Below are positions 23,654-33,267 of a DNA stretch of 64,000 bases, piece by piece (within the stretch, counting starts at the first letter, position 1; each line of letters opens with the position of its first letter). The stretch is taken from NCBI GenBank assembly GCA_025352695.1, contig JANXSK010000122.1, forward strand, positions 31,386-95,385. Direction: 5' to 3'. Source of the DNA: Ferruginibacter sp. Lineage in GTDB: Bacteria > Bacteroidota > Bacteroidia > Chitinophagales > Chitinophagaceae. Position numbers and translations under genes: made by a program. The notes under the pieces were generated by a model. The model did no database searches and was not told the origin of the DNA. It was given only the letters and a program-made list of their open reading frames with translations.

Positions 23654-26575
23654 TTACATCAACGCATCAAACAAAATTTCCACAGGATGCATTGCTAAAG
23701 TATGCGTACCATCTTTAATTTGATGGCGGCAACTAGTGCCGGGTGCAGCCACAATAACGGTATCATTTTTTTTATTACGCACTGCCGGAAACAATACGAG
23801 TTCACCAATTTGCATACTTAGGTCGTAATGCTCCTTTTCGTAGCCGAAAGAACCGGCCATACCACAACAGCCGCTGGCAATTGTTTGTACCGTGTAATTT
23901 TTAGGCAACGATAAAATATCAACAGAATGGCTCAATGCAGACAATGATTTTTGCTGACAATGTCCATGCAATAAAATTTGTTTTTCGGCAGTGGTAAACT
24001 GCTCCGCTTTTATATGACCATTTTTTATTTCTGCAGCAATAAATTCATCTATTAAAAATACATTGTTGCTCAGTTGTTTGGCGGCTTCCAATTGGTCGTC
24101 ATTGGCAAGATCAATGTACTCATCTCTAAACGTAAGGATGGCGCTGGGTTCTATACCAATCAGCGGCGTTTGATTACTAACAATATCTTTTAACAAGGCA
24201 ATATTTTTATTAGCAATTTCTTTTCCTTTTCTAATTAAACCTTTGCTTAGCCACGCTCTGCCACTTTCAATATGTTTTGGTATCACAACATTGTAGCCTA
24301 ATTTTTCTAATAACAAAATAGCTTTTATGCCAATTGCGGTATCATTGTAATTAGTGAACTCATCGCAAAATAAATAGACAGTCCTGCCTCCATCTGTTAA
24401 TAGAGTATTGCGGCGATGTTTTTTATACCAACTTTGTAAAGTGCTTTTGTGTAGTAAAGGCATTGAACGATCAACAGCAAAACCCGATAATTTTTTAATG
24501 ACATGGCCAGTAATTTTATTTGATACAAAATAATTGTACATCCCCGGAAGTATGGAACCTACTTTAGCAGCCTTTGAAAAATTGGCAATCAGTTTACTCC
24601 TGAATGGTACACCGTTGGTATCATAATATTGTTGCAGAAATTCTGCTTTTAATTTTGCCACATCAACATTGCTCGGACATTCAGATTTGCAGGCTTTGCA
24701 ACTTAGGCAAAGATCCATCACCTCATAAATTTCTTTATGATTAAAACGATTTACTTCTTTTGAATTGGTTAAAAATTCACGTAAAATATTTGCCCTTGCA
24801 CGGGTAGTATCTTTTTCGTTGCGGGTAGCCATAAACGAAGGGCACATGGTACCGCCGCTTAAATGTGTTTTGCGGCAATCGCCACTGCCATTGCATTGTT
24901 CAGCGTGTTGCAATACATCCTGATTATGGTAACGAAAAATTGTATTGAATGTAGGAGTTTGCTGTCCGGGAGTGTACCGCAACATGCTGTTCATGGGCGG
25001 TGTATTTACAATTTTATTGGGGTTAAAAATATGTTGAGGATCCCAGGTATTTTTAAGTTGTTTCAACAGTAAATAGTTTTTAGGACCAATCATCTGTTCA
25101 ATAAATTCGCCCCGTAATCTGCCATCACCATGTTCGCCACTTAAAGACCCATCGTATTTTTTTACCAGCGTAGCAATTTCCTGTGCAATGCTTTTAAACA
25201 GGCGGTTACCTTCCTCGGTTTTTAAATTAATGATAGGCCGTAAATGTATTTCGCCCGAACCAGCATGGGCATAATGCACCGCATGTAAATTATATTTTAC
25301 AAGTAGCTCGTTAAATTCACGAATGTAGTTAGGCAGGTCGTTTACATCAACCGCCGTATCTTCAATAACGGGTACTGCTTTCGCATCACCTGGTAAATTA
25401 CCAAGCAAGCCTAAACCTGCCTTACGCAGTGTCCAAATCTTTTTTGTATCGGCACCAAACAGCAATGGAAAATGGTAGCCTAAATTAGCTGCACGCATTT
25501 CAACTTCTACCGCTTTGCATATATCAATAATTTCTTTTCTAGTACTTTTTGCAAATTCTATTACCAATATTGCCCCTGGATCTCCTTGTACAAAAAAGCG
25601 GTTTTTGCTTTGTTCTATATTATCTTTAGTACATTCTAAAATATAGTGGTCAATCAGTTCACTAGCACTGGGCTTGTATTTCAGCGCAATTAAATTGGCC
25701 CTAAGGCTTTCGTCAATGCTGTTAAAATGAATGCACAACAAACCTGTCTCTTTTGGCGGTAGCGGAACAATATTTAATTTTATTTCGGTAATAAAAGCAA
25801 GTGTTCCTTCAGAACCTGCAATCAATTCACAAAAATTAAATTCGGGCATACCTGCAACAAAAGGTGCTTTATCCAGCAACATATCAATGGCATAACCAGT
25901 ATTACGGCGCTCTACCGATTTTTTAGGAAACTGTTTTCTTATTTCCTGCTGGTTATCGTAATTGCTTAAAATGCTTCGGATGTTATTATAAATTTCCCCT
26001 TCCAGGCTATCCATTTCGCACTTTGCATGAAAGACATCATTGCTAATTGTTTTAAATTCTACATCGCTTCCATCGCTTAAAATGGCTTTTACTTCCAATA
26101 AATGTTCTCGGGTACTTCTGTAAACAACGGAGTTGGAGCCACAGGAATTATTTCCTACCATACCACCCATCATCGCACGGTTTGCAGTAGAAGTTTCCGG
26201 ACCAAAAAATAACCCATGTGGGTGTAAGAACATATTTAGTTCATCCCTAATTACTCCTGGTTGAACCCTAACCCATTTTTCGGCCACGTTAAGTTCAATG
26301 ATATTGGTAAAGTTTTTTGAAACATCTACTATAATTCCATTACCAACCACCTGGCCTGCCAAAGATGTACCTGCTGTACGTGGTATTAAAGAGGTTTTAT
26401 TGGATTGAGCAAAACTGATAATTTTTTTAATATCAGCTGCTGTTTTAGGGATGGCAACTGCTAAAGGCATTTCCCTGTAAGCCGAAGCATCCGTTGCATA
26501 AAGGATCCGCATGGTGTTATCTGTAAAAAAATCTCCTTCTAGTGAATTTGCTAACAGTTTTAATTTTTCCTTCAT
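23654..26575 (-). CDS. FAD-binding and Fe-S oxidoreductase (D-2-hydroxyacid dehydrogenase, GlcD-GlcF fusion type)
   Basis: 973 aa. The N-terminal FAD domain of the glycolate/D-lactate oxidase family shows AVAIPKTAADIKKII, IPRTAGTSLAGQVVG, GGMVGNNSCGSNSVVYRSTREH and AGSEGTLAFITEIKL. The FAD-oxidase C-terminal domain carries HYAHAGSGEIHLRP and SGEHGDGRLRGEF. Two ferredoxin-type clusters follow (CNGSGDCRK ... GTMCPSF and CLSCKACKSECPSNVD), then a cysteine-rich domain (HGHCQQKS, GCCGMAGSFGYE). This is the YdiJ/Dld-II architecture, oxidising D-2-hydroxyglutarate, D-lactate or a related acid and passing electrons to the quinone pool. The exact substrate is uncertain. A -7 box lies 21 bases upstream. 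It converges with the glycosidase-like gene. Confidence 0.9.
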   Translation of the reverse strand: MKEKLKLLANSLEGDFFTDNTMRILYATDASAYREMPLAVAIPKTAADIKKIISFAQSNKTSLIPRTAGTSLAGQVVGNGIIVDVSKNFTNIIELNVAEKWVRVQPGVIRDELNMFLHPHGLFFGPETSTANRAMMGGMVGNNSCGSNSVVYRSTREHLLEVKAILSDGSDVEFKTISNDVFHAKCEMDSLEGEIYNNIRSILSNYDNQQEIRKQFPKKSVERRNTGYAIDMLLDKAPFVAGMPEFNFCELIAGSEGTLAFITEIKLNIVPLPPKETGLLCIHFNSIDESLRANLIALKYKPSASELIDHYILECTKDNIEQSKNRFFVQGDPGAILVIEFAKSTRKEIIDICKAVEVEMRAANLGYHFPLLFGADTKKIWTLRKAGLGLLGNLPGDAKAVPVIEDTAVDVNDLPNYIREFNELLVKYNLHAVHYAHAGSGEIHLRPIINLKTEEGNRLFKSIAQEIATLVKKYDGSLSGEHGDGRLRGEFIEQMIGPKNYLLLKQLKNTWDPQHIFNPNKIVNTPPMNSMLRYTPGQQTPTFNTIFRYHNQDVLQHAEQCNGSGDCRKTHLSGGTMCPSFMATRNEKDTTRARANILREFLTNSKEVNRFNHKEIYEVMDLCLSCKACKSECPSNVDVAKLKAEFLQQYYDTNGVPFRSKLIANFSKAAKVGSILPGMYNYFVSNKITGHVIKKLSGFAVDRSMPLLHKSTLQSWYKKHRRNTLLTDGGRTVYLFCDEFTNYNDTAIGIKAILLLEKLGYNVVIPKHIESGRAWLSKGLIRKGKEIANKNIALLKDIVSNQTPLIGIEPSAILTFRDEYIDLANDDQLEAAKQLSNNVFLIDEFIAAEIKNGHIKAEQFTTAEKQILLHGHCQQKSLSALSHSVDILSLPKNYTVQTIASGCCGMAGSFGYEKEHYDLSMQIGELVLFPAVRNKKNDTVIVAAPGTSCRHQIKDGTHTLAMHPVEILFDALM

Positions 26576-26596
26576 CTACCAATAATTTCTTTGATA

Positions 26597-26604
26597 CAAA
26601 ATTA
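26597..26604 (-). promoter_or_regulatory. -7 promoter box (TAATTTTG) of the FAD/Fe-S dehydrogenase
   Basis: Exact TAnnTTTG match on the minus strand, 21 bases before the ATG at 26575. Confidence 0.5.
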
Positions 26605-26787
26605 GCTTGTTTTGATCAGTAAGAAAAGACAGAAACACAGATGATAATGATAAGGGTTGATTACACGGATTTCTAATATTATATAAAGTGAATTTAAATG
26701 AGGTGTTTTTATTCCTAGAAATCTGTATCATCAGTGTTTCTATCATTCTGTTACATTAATTTTGATTCCATATTAAATTTTTTATAA

Positions 26788-28167
26788 TTGCAAACTCAAT
26801 TACCCTCAATATTTCTTGAATCATTGGAGAATCTGCCTGGTTTTAACAGAGCTGCTTTTGAAAATGTTCATCAGTCAGGCAAACAGTTAACTTCTATAAG
26901 ATTAAATCCTCATAAATTAAAGCAAGCTTATTTTATTGACGCCAATTTGGAAGAAGTTGTTCCATGGTCAACACAAGGGTATTATCTTTCTCAACGGCCT
27001 TCGTTTACACTTGATCCAATTTTTCATGCAGGAGCATATTATGTACAAGAGGCCAGCAGTATGTTTTTGGAAGAAGTACTTAAACAAACAACTGATTTAT
27101 CGCTACCAATAAAAGTATTAGATCTGTGTGCAGCACCGGGTGGTAAATCAACTTTATTACAATCACTTATTAGCAATAAAAGTTTATTGGTGAGTAATGA
27201 GCTTATCAAAACAAGGGTAAATATTTTGGCAGAAAATATTGCCAAGTGGGGAGCAGTCAATGTGATAGTAACCAACAATGATCCGAAAGATTTTCAACGG
27301 TTACAAAATTATTTTGATGTCATAATTGTGGATGCACCTTGCAGTGGCAGCGGACTGTTTAGAAAAGATGCGGCCGCTATTGAAGAATGGAGTCTGCAAA
27401 ATGTAATGATGTGCAGCCAGCGGCAGCAGCGAATTTTAGCTGATGTTTTGCCTGCTTTAAAAGAAGGTGGTACAGTAATTTATTCTACCTGTTCTTATGC
27501 TGAGAGTGAAGATGAGGCCATTGCAGACTGGTTAATCAATTATGCAGGTTTACTATCTACTAAAATAACGCTGCGATTGGAATGGCAAATTATTGAAACA
27601 CAATCCCCACAACACGGCGCCTACGGATATCGGTTTTATCCTGATAAAGTAAAAGGTGAAGGCTTTTTTATTGCGGCATTTACAAAAGGTGAAAAAATTA
27701 CTTCTGCGTGGGATACTGACAAATACAAAACTAAATCGGAAAGATTGGTTGCAAAAGAGATTGACATAGTAAAACCTTATTTAAAAAACGAAGCCGATTT
27801 TTTCTTTATTAAACAAAAAGAACAAGTGATTGCTTTGCCGGTACACCTTGAAAATGACTTGGCCACTATTCAATTTGCTTTGTATATTAAAAAGGCGGGT
27901 GTTAAACTTGGCACTATTATCCGTAATGAATTAATTCCGGATCATGAACTGGCATTGAGCAATATTGTAAATGAAAATTTACCAGCAGTAGAAGTTGATA
28001 AAGAAACTGCCTTGCAATACCTGCGTAGGCAGGAAATAAAATTAGATACCAAGCTAAAGGGCTGGGCAATAATAACCCATAGCAAGTTAGCTTTGGGCTG
28101 GGTAAAAGTTTTGCCAAATCGGATTAATAATTATTATCCTAAAGATTGGCGGATTTTTAATAAATAA
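26788..28167 (+). CDS. RsmF-like rRNA cytosine-5 methyltransferase
   Basis: 459 aa from a TTG start (no suitable ATG in the first 70 codons). N-terminal substrate region: ESLENLPGFNRAAFENVHQSG, SIRLNPHKL, YVQEASSMFLEEVL. Catalytic domain: SAM motif LDLCAAPGGKSTLL, VDAPCSGSGLFRKD, and the nucleophile in YSTCSYAESEDE. The C-terminal extension (about 300-459), with LGTIIRNELIPDHELALS and WAIITHSKLALGWVKVLPNRINNYYPKDWR, matches the PUA-like RsmF tail. It methylates C5 of a cytosine in 16S rRNA in the family's known members; the precise position is inferred. Distinct from the RsmB-like gene at 6547. Confidence 0.9.
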   Translation: MQTQLPSIFLESLENLPGFNRAAFENVHQSGKQLTSIRLNPHKLKQAYFIDANLEEVVPWSTQGYYLSQRPSFTLDPIFHAGAYYVQEASSMFLEEVLKQTTDLSLPIKVLDLCAAPGGKSTLLQSLISNKSLLVSNELIKTRVNILAENIAKWGAVNVIVTNNDPKDFQRLQNYFDVIIVDAPCSGSGLFRKDAAAIEEWSLQNVMMCSQRQQRILADVLPALKEGGTVIYSTCSYAESEDEAIADWLINYAGLLSTKITLRLEWQIIETQSPQHGAYGYRFYPDKVKGEGFFIAAFTKGEKITSAWDTDKYKTKSERLVAKEIDIVKPYLKNEADFFFIKQKEQVIALPVHLENDLATIQFALYIKKAGVKLGTIIRNELIPDHELALSNIVNENLPAVEVDKETALQYLRRQEIKLDTKLKGWAIITHSKLALGWVKVLPNRINNYYPKDWRIFNK

Positions 28168-28296
28168 AATCAACTTATTTTTATGTAATTGAAATAAATG
28201 GTCTAACAATAAGATTGTTAAACTAAAATGCCGCCCCCTTTAAAAGTAGGGTTAACCAACTTATTTTCCCATCTTTGTAACGAAAATTTATATTAA

Positions 28297-29316
28297 ATGA
28301 AGCGTTTATTAATACTGTTATGTAGCTTTCCGTTGTGGTGTATGGCACAAAATGCGCCCTTGGTGGTAGAAGGTATTTCACCCAATTTATATCTTACACA
28401 TATCGTGCTGGCAAAAGAAAATTATTATAGTATTGGTAGGATGTATAATATTAGTCCGAAAGAAATAGCTCCTTTCAATAATTTACAACTCGAAAAAGGC
28501 CTTAGTCTTAATCAGGTGATAAAAGTACCATTACAACAAATTAATTTTTTGCAGGAAGGAAATGCTGCAACAGATGAAGTATTGATTCCTGTTATTCATA
28601 CGGTTAAAGAAAAAGAAGGATTATACCGTATTTCAGTTAACTATAATAAGCTACCCATAGAAACTTTAAAACATTGGAATAATATTAAAAGTGATGCTGT
28701 ACCCAATGGAACGAGGTTAATTATTGGGTATTTAAAAGTAAAATCAACTTTATCACCACTAGCATCCAAGGCAACAATAAAACCTGCCGATATTAGTAGT
28801 AAAGAGCAGGCTGCAGTAAAAAAAGAGGTGCCGGTTACAGCGAAAATTGCAGAACCTGTAAAAAAAGAAATTGCAGTAGTGAAGGAAAAGGAACCTTTAA
28901 GTATACCTGTAAAAAAAACTCCCCCGGTGGTGGTTAAGGAAGTAGAATCTAATCAAACCAATCAATCAACTGCTGTAACATTTAAAACTTTTAATGGTGG
29001 AATTTTTAAATCAGTGTTTGAGCAACAAGCCAAAAAAGATGCTGCTATAAATGAAAATGGTGTTGCTGCTGTGTTTAAAAGTAACAGTGGCTGGCAGGAT
29101 GGAAAATACTATTGTTTGCACAATGCAGCAGCTCCCGGAACAATCATTAAAATTACCAGTGCTGCAAACGGAAAAAGTATTTATGCAAAAGTGTTGGATG
29201 TAATTCCGGATATTAAACAAAACAATGGGCTACTGATACGCATCAGCAATGCCGCTGCGCAGGAATTAGGAGTAGGAGAAGCAAGGTTTGATTGTATGGT
29301 GAGTTATTCAAAATAA
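28297..29316 (+). CDS. Secreted LysM protein with RlpA-like (DPBB) C-terminal domain
   Basis: 339 aa with a signal peptide (MKRLLILLCSFPLWCMAQ). Two LysM modules: about 35-85 (AKENYYSIGRMYNISPKEIAPFNN) and about 105-148 (VKEKEGLYRISVNYNKLPIETLKHWNN). A long Lys/Pro/Val-rich linker (about 150-230) follows, then a C-terminal double-psi-beta-barrel-like domain (GVAAVFKSNSGWQDGKYYCLHNAAAPGTIIKITSAANGKSIYAKVLD). LysM binds peptidoglycan. RlpA-type barrels can be lytic transglycosylases, but the usual DRGPF motif is here LDVIPDI, so activity is doubtful and a structural envelope role is as likely. A near-consensus promoter box (CATCTTTG, 28270-28277) precedes it. Confidence 0.82.
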   Translation: MKRLLILLCSFPLWCMAQNAPLVVEGISPNLYLTHIVLAKENYYSIGRMYNISPKEIAPFNNLQLEKGLSLNQVIKVPLQQINFLQEGNAATDEVLIPVIHTVKEKEGLYRISVNYNKLPIETLKHWNNIKSDAVPNGTRLIIGYLKVKSTLSPLASKATIKPADISSKEQAAVKKEVPVTAKIAEPVKKEIAVVKEKEPLSIPVKKTPPVVVKEVESNQTNQSTAVTFKTFNGGIFKSVFEQQAKKDAAINENGVAAVFKSNSGWQDGKYYCLHNAAAPGTIIKITSAANGKSIYAKVLDVIPDIKQNNGLLIRISNAAAQELGVGEARFDCMVSYSK

Positions 29317-29385
29317 TTAGAGGTATTTTTATATAAGGTTTATTGAATGCTACAATAAAACTATTTAAAAAAAGGTAATGCATAA

Positions 29386-29417
29386 AAAATAGGCTGTCCA
29401 TTAAGATAGCCTATTTT
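29386..29417. terminator. Bidirectional terminator between the LysM gene and gdhA
   Basis: Perfect 10-bp stem AAAATAGGCT (29386-29395) / AGCCTATTTT (29408-29417), between two converging genes; A-run on one side and T-run on the other. Confidence 0.85.
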
Positions 29418-29440
29418 CTTTTTATTAGTATACTTTTTTA

Positions 29441-30862
29441 TTAAGGAAAAATACCCAATTCAACATAAGTAATGGCTACTTTATTGATGGCACTTACATA
29501 AGCGGCGGTTCGCATATCAGGGATTTCTGGATTGCTCAACCAAATGTCCATAATTTCTTTTGTAGCATTGATCATAGTTTCTTCCAATCCACTATGCACT
29601 AAATCTATTTCTTCTGCACCATGCATAATCAGTTGTCTTTCACTTGAGGTAACTGTTTTTCCGCTTAGTTCTTCTATCTGTTCCAGAATACGGGTATTCA
29701 TGTTTTCTGTAAAGCGTTTTTCAAGGCGGCCATAACGCACATGGCTAAGATTTTTTAACCACTCAAAATAACTTACCGTAACACCACCAGCATTAAGATA
29801 CATATCTGGTACACATAAAATTCCTTTTTGTGTAAACACTTCATCAGCTTCCGGTGTGCACGGGCCATTGGCAGCTTCGCCTATTATTTTTGCTTTTATT
29901 CTTTTGGCATTGTCACCATTGATAACATTTTCCAGCGCAGCAGGTATTAAGATATCACATTCAAGTTCAAGCGAATCTAAAGTATTTGTTAAGGTAGTTG
30001 CACCCGGAAAATTAATGATAGAACCTGTTTTATTTCTAAACTCTATCAATTCCTCTTCATTTAACCCATTCTCATTGTAAACAGCTCCATCATGCTCAGC
30101 TATTGCTATAACAATGGCTCCATGTTCTCTAAAAAATTTCGCACTGTGATACCCGACATTTCCTATGCCTTGTACCACAACTTTTTTTCCTTCAATACCC
30201 ATTGGTAGCCCAAGTTTTGCCATTATGTTGGGCATATTACAAACTTCACGAACACCATAGAAAACACCTAAGCCGGTAGCTTCTTTTCTACCACGTACAC
30301 CACCTTGCGAAATAGGCTTGCCAGTAACACAGCCAGCGCCATCTATTTCTCCTGGTTTTAATGAAGTGTAGGTATCTACTATCCACGACATTTCTCTTTC
30401 GCCTGTACCATAATCAGGTGCAGGTACATCTATCCCTGGACCAATAAAATTTTTCTTTACCAGTTCGGAAGTATAGCGGCGGGTAATTTTTTCCAATTCG
30501 TATACACTGTAATTACGGGGATTAATTTTTATTCCACCTTTTGCACCACCAAACGGCACATTTACAATGGCACATTTGTAGGTCATTAATGCTGCAAGTG
30601 CCATTACTTCATCCTGGTTAACAGCATCGCTAAAACGAATTCCTCCTTTACAGGGCGATTTGTGTTGGCTGTGCTGTACACGATAAGCTTCTATTACTTC
30701 AATAGTACCATCGTCTCTTTTTATTGGAAAATTTATTCTGTAAACACTATTACAGGCTTTAATTTGTTCTAAAATGCCACTATCCCATTTAGTGAATTTG
30801 GCGGCTTTATCAAAGCTTTTTTCTACGCTTTTAAAAAAACTGTACACGAGTTCAGCTGACAT
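29441..30862 (-). CDS. gdhA: Glutamate dehydrogenase (Glu/Leu/Phe/Val dehydrogenase family)
   Basis: 473 aa. It interconverts glutamate and 2-oxoglutarate plus ammonia. Motifs: SPCKGGIRFSDAVNQDEVMALAALMTYK, the catalytic PFGGAKGGI (Lys108), GIDVPAPDYGTGEREMSWI, and the dinucleotide fold VVVQGIGNVGYHSAKFF ending AIAEHDGA. An acidic residue at the end of the second strand hints at NAD use, but this is weak. The length exceeds that of 450-aa bacterial GDHs by a little. Single gene, own terminator; it links nitrogen assimilation with the 2-oxoglutarate node also served by sucAB and icd in this window. Confidence 0.95.
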   Translation of the reverse strand: MSAELVYSFFKSVEKSFDKAAKFTKWDSGILEQIKACNSVYRINFPIKRDDGTIEVIEAYRVQHSQHKSPCKGGIRFSDAVNQDEVMALAALMTYKCAIVNVPFGGAKGGIKINPRNYSVYELEKITRRYTSELVKKNFIGPGIDVPAPDYGTGEREMSWIVDTYTSLKPGEIDGAGCVTGKPISQGGVRGRKEATGLGVFYGVREVCNMPNIMAKLGLPMGIEGKKVVVQGIGNVGYHSAKFFREHGAIVIAIAEHDGAVYNENGLNEEELIEFRNKTGSIINFPGATTLTNTLDSLELECDILIPAALENVINGDNAKRIKAKIIGEAANGPCTPEADEVFTQKGILCVPDMYLNAGGVTVSYFEWLKNLSHVRYGRLEKRFTENMNTRILEQIEELSGKTVTSSERQLIMHGAEEIDLVHSGLEETMINATKEIMDIWLSNPEIPDMRTAAYVSAINKVAITYVELGIFP

Positions 30863-31124
30863 AATTTTTGTTTTTGTGAAGCAATCGTACTGAAAATAGC
30901 GACTGGCAAGAAGCTATGCACCCAATTTCTATAAAAAAATATTGGGGCCTATTTATGAAATTTAATAATAATTGTTGTTTAATATTTTTTATAAGGTATT
31001 TGTTTTTATCTATTTATTAGGTCATTCACGTGTAAAAGAAGCTATAACATTTTTGCATATATGTAGGTTTTCAAAGCTCCTTATACTTTGCTAAAAAAAA
31101 CCTTAATTGATTATACAAGTTAAC

Positions 31125-31343
31125 TTAAAGATTGTCTTTTTCAATTTTACCAATCTTTTTGTCAATACTTACAACGTATAAAAAAAGACCCAATAAAATA
31201 GTAACACAAATAGCTACAACCACATATATCTTTCCATTACTGCGCATCAGTGATTCGGATGCGCCATTATCCTGTGCAAAAATTGCTGTACTAAACAACA
31301 GTGCTGGTAACAGCAATAGCCAACAAAAATTTTTATTCCGCAT
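31125..31343 (-). CDS. CcmD-like small membrane protein
   Basis: 72 aa. A hydrophobic N-terminal signal-like segment (FCWLLLLPALLFSTAIFAQ), then SNGKIYVVVAICVTILLGLFLYVVSIDKKIGKIE, a single helix followed by a charged coil. This is the pattern of the small CcmD-family protein found after ccmC in Bacteroidota. Its first 11 bases overlap the end of ccmC, so the two are translationally coupled. It probably stabilises the heme-handling complex with CcmC. Confidence 0.75.
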   Translation of the reverse strand: MRNKNFCWLLLLPALLFSTAIFAQDNGASESLMRSNGKIYVVVAICVTILLGLFLYVVSIDKKIGKIEKDNL

Positions 31344-32010
31344 TCAATAAGTTTTTATCTCTAATTAAATTGATCCTTATATTTAAAGTGCTGATCCAGG
31401 TACCCAGCAAAGTCCATCCAATTACAGCCGGCCAAAATACCAACCTCATAGTTGCATCAAGATCTGCACCATTTAATCCGGGGTTACCTTGTACACCCTT
31501 ACCGCCTGGATGTAAAGATTCTACCAATCTTGGTAATATCATTATCAGGGGCAAATAAATGAAATAGGCAAAAATATTATACACGGCACTTACTTTGGCT
31601 CTTTTATCAATATCGGGTACAGCATTTCTCAATACCAGATAAGCAAAATAAATAAGTAATGCTATGGCAACGCCAATTTGCTTAGGATCATTACTCCATG
31701 GTTCGCCCCAGGTATAGGTGGCCCAGATAGAGCCTGTAATTAAACCAAGAATGCCCATTAAAATACCTGTTCTAGCAAAAGTTTCAGCGTAGATATCGTA
31801 TTTTAAATCAGGTTTACGTAAATACCAAATTGAATAAATTAAAGAAATGGTAAGTAAAATAATTTGCCCAAACCACATAGGAACATGAAAGAAAAGATTT
31901 CTGATAGTTTCCTTTAAGTTGCCAACGTTAGGCACTTTTATTAAAAAACCTGCGGTAAATGTATATAGTAACAATACCGCCGTTAATATTTTCCACCAGC
32001 TTTTACGCAT
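31333..32010 (-). CDS. ccmC: Cytochrome c biogenesis heme-handling protein CcmC
   Basis: 225 aa with six hydrophobic helices. It loads heme onto the CcmE chaperone in system I maturation. Recognisable are NLFFHVPMWFGQIILL (with the first conserved His) and the tryptophan-rich loop ATYTWGEPWSNDPKQIGVA. Proteobacterial CcmC has W-G-x-x-W-x-W-D-x-R-L-T here, and this Bacteroidota-type loop differs. The late SLHPGGKG holds the second conserved His. Overlaps the CcmD-like gene downstream. ccmB lies 1.26 kb upstream on the same strand, beyond a divergent YeeE/YedE pair. Confidence 0.88.
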   Translation of the reverse strand: MRKSWWKILTAVLLLYTFTAGFLIKVPNVGNLKETIRNLFFHVPMWFGQIILLTISLIYSIWYLRKPDLKYDIYAETFARTGILMGILGLITGSIWATYTWGEPWSNDPKQIGVAIALLIYFAYLVLRNAVPDIDKRAKVSAVYNIFAYFIYLPLIMILPRLVESLHPGGKGVQGNPGLNGADLDATMRLVFWPAVIGWTLLGTWISTLNIRINLIRDKNLLNAE

Positions 32011-32274
32011 CTTAAAATTATTGATTGCAAAATTAGGGGAAAGAGCCTGTTACACAAATTGTAAATTGAGTATGTTTTAAAACTAAATGATACGGCCGAA
32101 AAATTGGCTAGCTTGCTTTTTATTTAATGTAGTTGTATGTTGGATTCTCAATAGATGATATAAGTACCAATTTAAATATTCGAATACCATTAATTTTTAA
32201 ATTGCGAAAACTCCATTTTTGTAGTTGGCAGAATTAATTATTTTTATAGTCAAATAACAATAATTATATCGATA

Positions 32275-32844
32275 ATGATAGAAATAATTAAACAACCCTG
32301 GCATTGGTTGCCAGCCGGTATAATGGTGGGATTAACTGTGCTGGCATTGTTACTGTTGGGCAATAAAAAATTTGGTATTTCGGCTTCCTTACGGGATATA
32401 TGTGCCATCTGCATTCCTGCAGGTATTCCCTTTTTTAAATACGACTGGAAGGATAAAATATGGAATCTTTTTTTTGTTGCTGGTATTTTAATTGGTGGAA
32501 TTATTGCCGCCCATTTTTTGAGCAATCCCAATGAGATTGTGATTGCTCAAAAAACGAAAACCATATTGATTCAATATGGAGTAAAGGATTTTACCGGGCT
32601 ACTGCCAACAGATATTTTTAGCTGGAAAAACCTGTTTACCTTAAAAGGATTTATTTTTTTTGGTGTAGGTGGATTTTTGGTTGGCTTTGGAACCCGTTAT
32701 GCTGACGGTTGCACGTCTGGCCATTCAATTATGGGATTGTCAAATTTACAATGGCCATCACTTGTAGCAACAATGGCATTTATGGTGGGTGGTTTTATTA
32801 GTGCCAATTTTTTATTACCTGTAATCTTTAAATTAATTCAATGA
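32275..32844 (+). CDS. YeeE/YedE family sulfur-transport membrane protein, subunit A
   Basis: 189 aa with about five hydrophobic segments. The diagnostic segments are the GVGGFLVGFGTRYADGCTSGHSIMGLSNLQWPSL stretch, with the conserved Cys of GCTSGH, and the earlier LRDICAICIPAGIPFF. Family members such as TsuA/YeeE import thiosulfate through a cysteine relay. Its stop overlaps the start of the next gene by 4 bases (ATGA), so the pair is cotranscribed. Both genes oppose the flanking ccm genes. Confidence 0.88.
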   Translation: MIEIIKQPWHWLPAGIMVGLTVLALLLLGNKKFGISASLRDICAICIPAGIPFFKYDWKDKIWNLFFVAGILIGGIIAAHFLSNPNEIVIAQKTKTILIQYGVKDFTGLLPTDIFSWKNLFTLKGFIFFGVGGFLVGFGTRYADGCTSGHSIMGLSNLQWPSLVATMAFMVGGFISANFLLPVIFKLIQ

Positions 32845-33242
32845 AAAATATCAAATATTTAGTTGTAGGCATTGTATTCGGGATTGTTTTTGTAAAAGCA
32901 GAGATAATTAGTTGGTTCCGTATACAGGAAATGTTTCAGCTTACATCTTTTCACATGTATGGAGTTATTGGTACCGCTGTGGTGGTTGGGATGGTTTCAA
33001 TTTTTTTTATTAAACGATTTAAAATTAAAACATTCAGTGGCGAAGCCATTACTTTTGAAGATAAGAAGTTTAAAAAAGGGCAAATAATAGGAGGATTGAT
33101 TTTTGGGATTGGGTGGGCGATAACAGGGGCTTGTCCTGGTCCGCTTTTTGCTCAAATTGGAAGCGGATTTGGTGTAGTTTCAATTACACTTTTATCTGCG
33201 ATTGCCGGTACCTGGGTGTATGGAAAATTTTCAAAAATATAG
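32841..33242 (+). CDS. YeeE/YedE family sulfur-transport membrane protein, subunit B
   Basis: 133 aa, a half-size partner of the gene just upstream. Segments: VGIVFGIVFVKAEIISWFRIQEMF, SFHMYGVIGTAVVVGMVSIFFI, and the second signature GLIFGIGWAITGACPGPLFAQIGSG with the conserved Cys of GACPGP. Split A/B halves are common in Bacteroidota. Converges with ccmB, 25 bases apart. Confidence 0.88.
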   Translation: MKNIKYLVVGIVFGIVFVKAEIISWFRIQEMFQLTSFHMYGVIGTAVVVGMVSIFFIKRFKIKTFSGEAITFEDKKFKKGQIIGGLIFGIGWAITGACPGPLFAQIGSGFGVVSITLLSAIAGTWVYGKFSKI

Positions 33243-33267
33243 CACCTTATAATAAATAAATTAATGC

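Noticed and set aside
30918..30945. CCCAAT ... ATTGGG inverted pair upstream of gdhA
   Set aside because: Six-base arms with an AT-only interior in an AT-rich gap; not distinguishable from chance and not placed as a terminator of either gene.
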